From positions 1 to 18,939 of the forward strand of contig JANXTN010000111.1 in assembly GCA_025352435.1 (NCBI GenBank): a DNA stretch of 18,939 nucleotides. The letters are read 5' to 3'. The notes below the pieces were generated by a model. That model was not told the origin of the DNA, searched no databases, and worked only from the letters and a program-made list of their open reading frames with translations. A program made the position numbers and the translations under genes. How positions within the stretch are numbered: the stretch's first letter is position 1; each line of letters begins with the position of its first letter. Positions 14,585 through 18,939 of the stretch are shown here, piece after piece. The stretch comes from Ferruginibacter sp. (GTDB lineage: Bacteria > Bacteroidota > Bacteroidia > Chitinophagales > Chitinophagaceae).

Positions 14585-15327
14585 ACTATTTAATAACGGG
14601 AGCCGGAAGTGGTATCGGCAGAGCTATAACTGTGGTACTTGCATCACAAGGCCATTCGTGTTTCTTACTAGGACGAAATGAAAATAATCTGAAGGCAACA
14701 CTGGCACTTTTACCAACTCATAATCACAGGATTATTTTGGCCGATATTAAAAATTCCACATCTATAGAAAACGTAATAAAGCAAAATGACGATTTAGCAT
14801 TAGATGGAATTATTGCGAATGCAGGAATAGGCGGTGAGAATAATTTTGGGGCAAATGACAGATGGAACGAGATCATTGATACAAACTTAACAGGAACATA
14901 TTTAACTGTACAACACTTTTTACCGGCATTAAAACGAAGTGGAAATAAATACAAGCAAATTGTCATTACATCATCGGTTTTGGCAAGATTAGGTGTTGCA
15001 AATTACTCTGCTTATTGTGCCTCTAAAGCGGGCTTGCTAGGACTTATGCGCAGTTGGGCAGTAGAATATGCACCGGACAATATTTTGGTAAATGCTATCT
15101 GCCCTGGTTGGGTGAATACAGATATGGCACAAAGCGGCTTGCAGGGAATTGCAGATGGTATCGGCATAACAAAAAGTGATTTTTTTGATATTGCCATGCA
15201 GAGCGTTCCACTAAAGAAGATGAGTGAGCCCGAGGAAGTCGCAGAGCTTGTAAATTATCTGGTAAATCAAACATCTATCACAGGGCAAACAATTGACATA
15301 AATGCCGGGTCAGTAATGAATAGTTAA
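14581..15327 (+). CDS. Short-chain dehydrogenase/reductase (FabG-like)
   Basis: This 248-residue classical SDR has the cofactor motif TGAGSGIG (6-13), NAG (80-82), catalytic N103, Ser131/132 in ITSSV, and YxxxK as Y145-K149 (SAYCASK). PGWVNTDM follows the active site. R32 in LLGRNENN after the second strand suggests NADPH preference. The length is normal. SDRs of this kind reduce ketones or oxidise alcohols; the substrate is not predictable. Its ATG overlaps the yihY stop (ATGA), so it is translated from the same message, though no functional link is evident. Confidence 0.92.
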   Translation: MNYLITGAGSGIGRAITVVLASQGHSCFLLGRNENNLKATLALLPTHNHRIILADIKNSTSIENVIKQNDDLALDGIIANAGIGGENNFGANDRWNEIIDTNLTGTYLTVQHFLPALKRSGNKYKQIVITSSVLARLGVANYSAYCASKAGLLGLMRSWAVEYAPDNILVNAICPGWVNTDMAQSGLQGIADGIGITKSDFFDIAMQSVPLKKMSEPEEVAELVNYLVNQTSITGQTIDINAGSVMNS

Positions 15328-15344
15328 TGGGTAGCAATGAAATT

Positions 15345-15376
15345 ATTCAATTATCAATTATTAAATTATCCATTAT
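15345..15376. repeat. AT-rich short imperfect repeats before lpdA
   Basis: Three to four imperfect copies of an AATTATyA-like unit (CAATTAT, CAATTATTA, AATTATCC, ATTAT) fill the stretch just upstream of the lpdA promoter. It could be an UP-like AT-rich region or simple low-complexity spacer. Confidence 0.3.
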
Positions 15377-15381
15377 AAGTT

Positions 15382-15389
15382 TACCTTTG
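15382..15389 (+). promoter_or_regulatory. -7 promoter element of lpdA
   Basis: TACCTTTG matches the Bacteroidota -7 consensus TAnnTTTG exactly and lies 36 bases before the lpdA ATG, giving a leader of about 29 bases. No clear -33 TTG is present in the AT-rich stretch upstream. Confidence 0.6.
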
Positions 15390-15424
15390 CGCCAATTATT
15401 TAAAACAGAATCAAAATCATTTTT

Positions 15425-16813
15425 ATGGCATATGATGTAATTGTATTAGGAAGTGGTCCAGGTGGATATCCTGCAGCTATTCGTGCAAGCCAGCTTGGCA
15501 AAAAAGTAGCCATTGTAGAGCGTGAAAGCTTGGGTGGAATTTGTTTAAACTGGGGTTGTATTCCTACCAAAGCTTTACTGAAAAGTGCGCAGGTATTTGA
15601 ATATGCTAAACATGCAGCAGATTATGGTATTAAGATTGAAAACCCAATGGCAGAGTTTGATGCAGTAATAAAAAGGAGCCGCGGTGTTGCAGATAAAATG
15701 AGCAAGGGAATTGCATTTTTAATGAAGAAGAACAAGATCGATGTGATAATGGGAACGGGTAAATTAGTTGCTGCCAATAAATTGGAAGTAACCGCTGCTG
15801 ACGGGACCAAACAAACACATGAGGCAACCAATATCATTATTGCAACAGGTGCAAGAGCAAGAGAATTGCCTGCACTACCAATTGACGGAGAAAAAATTGT
15901 TGAATATAGAAAAGCAATGGTATTGCCTACCCAGCCAAAAAGTATAATCGTTTGCGGTAGTGGTGCTATTGGTTGTGAGTTTGCATATTTCTACAACAGC
16001 ATGAATACAAAGGTTACTATTGTTGAATTTATGCCGAGAATTGTTCCTGTGGAAGATGAAGATATCAGCAAAGAATTGGAGAAGCAATTTAAAAAACAAG
16101 GAATCACTATCATGACCAACAGCGAAGTGCTGAAGGTAGATACAAGTGGCGAAGGCGTAAAAGCCACCGTAAAAACTGCAACAGGTGATGTTATTTTGGA
16201 AGCTGATGTTTTATTAAGTGCGGTTGGAATTATTGCCAATATTGAAAATCTTGGTTTAGAAGAATTGGGTGTAAAAACAGAGAAAGGAAAAATTACCGTG
16301 GATGCATTTGGACAGACAAATATTAAAGGGTTGTACGCAATAGGTGATTGCACACCTGGTCAGGCGTTAGCGCATGTTGCGGGCAAAGAAGGTATTAACG
16401 CATCAGAACATATTTGCGGACATAAAGTAACACCCATTGATTACAATAACATTCCGGGTTGTACTTATTGCACACCGGAAGTTTCATCTGTAGGTTATAC
16501 AGAGCAAGCTGCAAAAGATGCAGGTTATGAAATTAAAGTAGGTAAGTTTCCTTTTGTAGCTAGTGGTAAAGCAACAGCAGGTGGTGCAACAGAAGGGTTT
16601 ATTAAAGTTATTTTCGATGCTAAATATGGCGAGTTTTTAGGCTGCCATATGATTGGTGCCGGCGTTACTGAATTAATTGCTGAAGCAGTTGTAGCAAGAA
16701 AATTAGAAACTACTGCGCATGAGTTATTGAATGCAATACATCCTCATCCTACAATGAGCGAAGGCTTGAAAGAAGCTGTAGCAGTAGCTTATGGTGAAGC
16801 AACGGATGTATAA
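15425..16813 (+). CDS. lpdA: Dihydrolipoyl dehydrogenase (E3)
   Basis: This 462-residue flavoprotein oxidises dihydrolipoamide with NAD+ in 2-oxo acid dehydrogenase complexes and glycine cleavage. It shows FAD motif GSGPGGYPAA (9-18), redox disulfide C40/C45 in GGICLNWGCIPTK (37-49), NAD motif CGSGAIGCEFA (about 178-188), the second FAD motif YAIGDCTPG (about 305-313), and the C-terminal active-site pair H441/E446 in HPHPTMSE. The length is typical. It has its own promoter and terminator and no other complex subunit beside it, so it probably serves several complexes. Confidence 0.97.
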   Translation: MAYDVIVLGSGPGGYPAAIRASQLGKKVAIVERESLGGICLNWGCIPTKALLKSAQVFEYAKHAADYGIKIENPMAEFDAVIKRSRGVADKMSKGIAFLMKKNKIDVIMGTGKLVAANKLEVTAADGTKQTHEATNIIIATGARARELPALPIDGEKIVEYRKAMVLPTQPKSIIVCGSGAIGCEFAYFYNSMNTKVTIVEFMPRIVPVEDEDISKELEKQFKKQGITIMTNSEVLKVDTSGEGVKATVKTATGDVILEADVLLSAVGIIANIENLGLEELGVKTEKGKITVDAFGQTNIKGLYAIGDCTPGQALAHVAGKEGINASEHICGHKVTPIDYNNIPGCTYCTPEVSSVGYTEQAAKDAGYEIKVGKFPFVASGKATAGGATEGFIKVIFDAKYGEFLGCHMIGAGVTELIAEAVVARKLETTAHELLNAIHPHPTMSEGLKEAVAVAYGEATDV

Positions 16814-16824
16814 ATAATAGGTTT

Positions 16825-16850
16825 GAGATAAGATTAAAGACAAGAGATAA
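16825..16850. repeat. Short purine-rich repeat after lpdA
   Basis: Two GAGATAA copies (16825-16831, 16844-16850) flank an AGATTAAAGACAA stretch. This purine-rich spacer is of a kind I have seen between Bacteroidota genes. No function is evident. Confidence 0.2.
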
Positions 16851-16856
16851 TTCAAA

Positions 16857-16886
16857 GAGCCTTCAATTACTGGAGGCTTTTACTTT
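16857..16886 (+). terminator. Intrinsic terminator after lpdA
   Basis: GCCTTCA (16859-16865) pairs with TGGAGGC (16871-16877), including one G·U, around a five-base loop. TTTTACTTTAT follows directly. It fits a Rho-independent terminator 45 bases after the lpdA stop. Confidence 0.75.
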
Positions 16887-16971
16887 ATCTAATTTTATTT
16901 ACAAAAGAAGGGAAGTTAATAAGTTTTTAAATTGAATGATAGCTGCTTAATTTACTTTTTAAAATTTTACA

Positions 16972-18090
16972 ATGAAAATAGCAGTACTTGGTTCGGGTAT
17001 GGTAGGACGAACAATTGCAACTGATTTATTGAAAAATTTTGAAGTGACGTCTTTTGACAGAGATGAAAAAAACCTAGAAATATTGAAAACCAAAACCAAT
17101 GTATCGTGCATTGCAACTGACTTAAGCAAGCATGAAAGTTTTGGAGAATTACTAAAAGATTTTGACCTGATAGTGAATGCTGTACCAGGTTTTATGGGAT
17201 ATAAAACTTTGGAAGCAATCATAAATTGCGGAAAGAATGTTGCGGATATTTCATTTTTTCCTGAAGATGCACTGGCATTGCACGAGCTTGCTGTAGAAAA
17301 AAATGTAACAGCCATTGTAGATTGTGGCGTTGCGCCTGGGATGAGCAATTTAATTTTGGGTTACCATAATTCATTGATGAAAATTGACAGTTTTGAATGT
17401 ATGGTGGGTGGACTTCCTAAAAAAAGAGTGAAGCCTTTTGAATACAAAGCACCGTTTTCGCCGATAGATGTGATTGAAGAGTACACAAGGCCTGCACGGT
17501 ATGTGGAGAATGGATTTGTGGTTACAAAGCCTGCATTGAGTGATGCTGAATTGATAAACTTTGAACATGCGGGCACCTTGGAATCTTTTAATACAGATGG
17601 CTTGCGCACCATTCTTTTTACAATGAAACACATACCTGATATGAAGGAAAAAACGCTTCGGTATCCCGGACATATTTCGTTGATACAGGCATTGATGCAA
17701 GCAGGCTTTTTTAATGAAGAAGAAATAAACGTAAAGGGAAAAAATGTTCGTCCGATTGATGTAACATCTGCACTTTTATTTGACCAATGGAAGGCTGAAC
17801 CGGGTGATGTAGAATTTACAATTATGAAAATAATTTTAAAAGGAACAAAAAATGGGGAGCAAAAAACTATCGAATATTTATTATACGATGAATATGATGC
17901 TGCCACACAAACGCCATCTATGAGCCGCACGACGGGTTACGCCTGCAATGCTTTTGCTAATTTAATCATCAATAAAAAGTTTGAAAAGAAAGGGGTTTTT
18001 CCACCGGAGTTAGTGGGTGATAACAAAGCCTGTTTTGAATTTGTGATGAATTATTTACAGGAAAGAGGAGTTGAATACAAACGCAGTTAG
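16972..18090 (+). CDS. Saccharopine dehydrogenase-family oxidoreductase
   Basis: This 372-residue protein has an N-terminal Rossmann domain with GSGMVG (7-12) and the acidic D29 after strand 2 (SFDRDE), suggesting NAD(H). DLIVNAVPGFMG (65-76) and DCGVAPGMSNLILG (117-130) are hallmarks of the saccharopine dehydrogenase / lysine dehydrogenase family, followed by the substrate domain and the C-terminal segment SMSRTTGYACNAFANLII. Members act in lysine degradation or related amino-acid dehydrogenation, and a lysine-ketoglutarate reductase partner would help decide; none is in this window. The ATG at 16972 starts directly with the first strand. It stands alone between the lpdA terminator and the last gene. 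Confidence 0.88.
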   Translation: MKIAVLGSGMVGRTIATDLLKNFEVTSFDRDEKNLEILKTKTNVSCIATDLSKHESFGELLKDFDLIVNAVPGFMGYKTLEAIINCGKNVADISFFPEDALALHELAVEKNVTAIVDCGVAPGMSNLILGYHNSLMKIDSFECMVGGLPKKRVKPFEYKAPFSPIDVIEEYTRPARYVENGFVVTKPALSDAELINFEHAGTLESFNTDGLRTILFTMKHIPDMKEKTLRYPGHISLIQALMQAGFFNEEEINVKGKNVRPIDVTSALLFDQWKAEPGDVEFTIMKIILKGTKNGEQKTIEYLLYDEYDAATQTPSMSRTTGYACNAFANLIINKKFEKKGVFPPELVGDNKACFEFVMNYLQERGVEYKRS

Positions 18091-18138
18091 CTTAGAAGAT
18101 TTACATTTTTATTAAACACACGTAACATGACCGTTGCT

Positions 18139-18146
18139 TATTTTTG
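18139..18146 (+). promoter_or_regulatory. -7 promoter element of the cyclotransferase gene
   Basis: TATTTTTG is an exact TAnnTTTG match ending 20 bases before the ATG at 18167, giving a leader of about 14 bases. A -33 TTG at normal spacing was not found. Confidence 0.45.
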
Positions 18147-18166
18147 CACAGCTAATAATAAACAAA

Positions 18167-18939
18167 ATGAAAAAAATACTACCGTTTTTATTTCTTGCTG
18201 TAGCATCAACTGCTTGTAATGATGAAAAAGAAACAGAAGATTCGACTATTGTACCAACTAAAACCAACAACGTAAGAAATATTACTTACAATATTATTGC
18301 ACAGTATCCTCACGATACAGCAAGCTACACCGAAGGCTTAGAGATTTACAATGGCAAATTATACGAAAGTGGTGGTGACTTTAAAAATTCATTTTTACAA
18401 GTGGGTGATTTAAAAACTGGGAAGATTGATAAAACCTATAAGATGGGCACCGACAAGATTTTCGGAGAAGGCATCACTATTTTAAAAGGAAAAATTTATC
18501 AGCTTACATGGCAAACACATGATGTATATGTTTATGATGTGAAAGATGTTTCAAAGGTTGTTCAAAAATTTACCTGGCCTTATGAAGGTTGGGGAATGAC
18601 AAATAATGGCACTGATATCATTTTAACTACCGGGGGAACAGATTTATATTTTGTAGATCCAACAACTTTTAAAGTTAAAAATACGATTCATATTCACGAT
18701 GATAATGGGCCTGTAGATAGTGTGAATGAACTTGAATATGTAGACGGATTTGTATGGGGTAATGTTTACACAACAAAAGATATTTTAAAAATTAATCCAC
18801 AAACCGGCGCAATTGTAGGCAAAATGAATTTTAATAGCTTACCTGGGACAGATAGCATACCTAAAAGAACCGAATATTTTAATGGCATTGCTTATGACAG
18901 TACGAGCAAATCATTTTTCATTACAGGTAAAAGATGGCC
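18167..18939 (+). CDS. Glutaminyl-peptide cyclotransferase, lipoprotein, 5' part
   Basis: The frame is open from ATG 18167 to the right edge (257 full codons), so the 3' end is missing. A signal peptide with lipobox STAC (C17) predicts a lipoprotein, followed by a short acidic linker (NDEKETEDS). The body fits the plant-type glutaminyl cyclase family (beta-propeller): PHDTASYTEGLEIYNGKLYES, KIFGEGITILKGKIYQLTW, YEGWGMTNNG, NELEYVDGFVWGNVY and FNGIAYDSTSKSFFITGKRW are all in the expected order. These enzymes convert N-terminal glutamine to pyroglutamate on exported proteins. Many Bacteroidota lipoproteins and exported proteins begin with Gln after signal cleavage, for example YceI here (Q19), which gives a plausible substrate pool. 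Only a short C-terminal part should be missing. Confidence 0.92.
   Translation, partial: MKKILPFLFLAVASTACNDEKETEDSTIVPTKTNNVRNITYNIIAQYPHDTASYTEGLEIYNGKLYESGGDFKNSFLQVGDLKTGKIDKTYKMGTDKIFGEGITILKGKIYQLTWQTHDVYVYDVKDVSKVVQKFTWPYEGWGMTNNGTDIILTTGGTDLYFVDPTTFKVKNTIHIHDDNGPVDSVNELEYVDGFVWGNVYTTKDILKINPQTGAIVGKMNFNSLPGTDSIPKRTEYFNGIAYDSTSKSFFITGKRW

Noticed and set aside
15991..16353. 120-codon minus-strand frame opposite lpdA, and a 189-codon one opposite the saccharopine dehydrogenase gene (17361-17930)
   Set aside because: Both are shadows of strongly conserved plus-strand enzymes and lack start context or motifs.
1..18939. CRISPR array, transposase, integrase, toxin-antitoxin or phage genes
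   Set aside because: Checked for spaced direct repeats and for the protein families; none was found.

Overview
The window looks like a chromosome segment from a Bacteroidota bacterium, most likely Chitinophagia/Chitinophagaceae. The sequence is AT-rich and has weak or no Shine-Dalgarno sites. Several genes are preceded by the Bacteroidota -7 element TAnnTTTG. It also carries gene families typical of the phylum: a CCG-domain Fe-S protein, an LptE-like lipoprotein beside an uncharacterised gene and secG, and the small family often mislabelled 'ABC transporter ATPase'. The lineage is inferred from gene content only. No rRNA, tRNA, CRISPR array, IS element or integrase was seen, and no gene-free stretch exceeds 300 bases.

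Region 1 (1-7363): a secondary-metabolite locus lies between two Fe-S redox genes. The 3' end of a 4Fe-4S dicluster protein (1-254) and a double-CCG protein (6575-7363) are normally close partners. Between them are yceI and a LysE-type exporter on the minus strand, then a tightly overlapping plus-strand operon: UbiA prenyltransferase, type III polyketide synthase (PKS), SAM methyltransferase and FAD oxidoreductase. A minus-strand ATP-grasp protein follows. The PKS-methyltransferase-flavoprotein order matches srsABC of Streptomyces griseus, which makes methylated alkylresorcinols and quinones. The added UbiA, YceI and LysE proteins suggest a membrane phenolic lipid, perhaps prenylated, with its own carrier or exporter. 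This is the most interesting part of the window. A perfect 10-bp inverted repeat lies in the divergent yceI/ubiA control region.

Region 2 (7364-12540): housekeeping and envelope genes. They are a conserved uncharacterised protein, miaB (tRNA ms2i6A synthase), a receiver-less sigma-54 activator, an LptE-like lipoprotein, an uncharacterised protein with a helical-repeat-like end, and secG, closed by a clear intrinsic terminator.

Region 3 (12541-18939): mltG, a YihY/BrkB membrane protein and an SDR oxidoreductase form a probable operon. Next come lpdA with its own promoter and terminator, a saccharopine dehydrogenase-like gene, and the 5' part of a lipoprotein glutaminyl-peptide cyclotransferase that runs off the window.

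Several starts appear to be TTG (LysE gene, PKS, lptE, yihY). These four are the least certain starts here.
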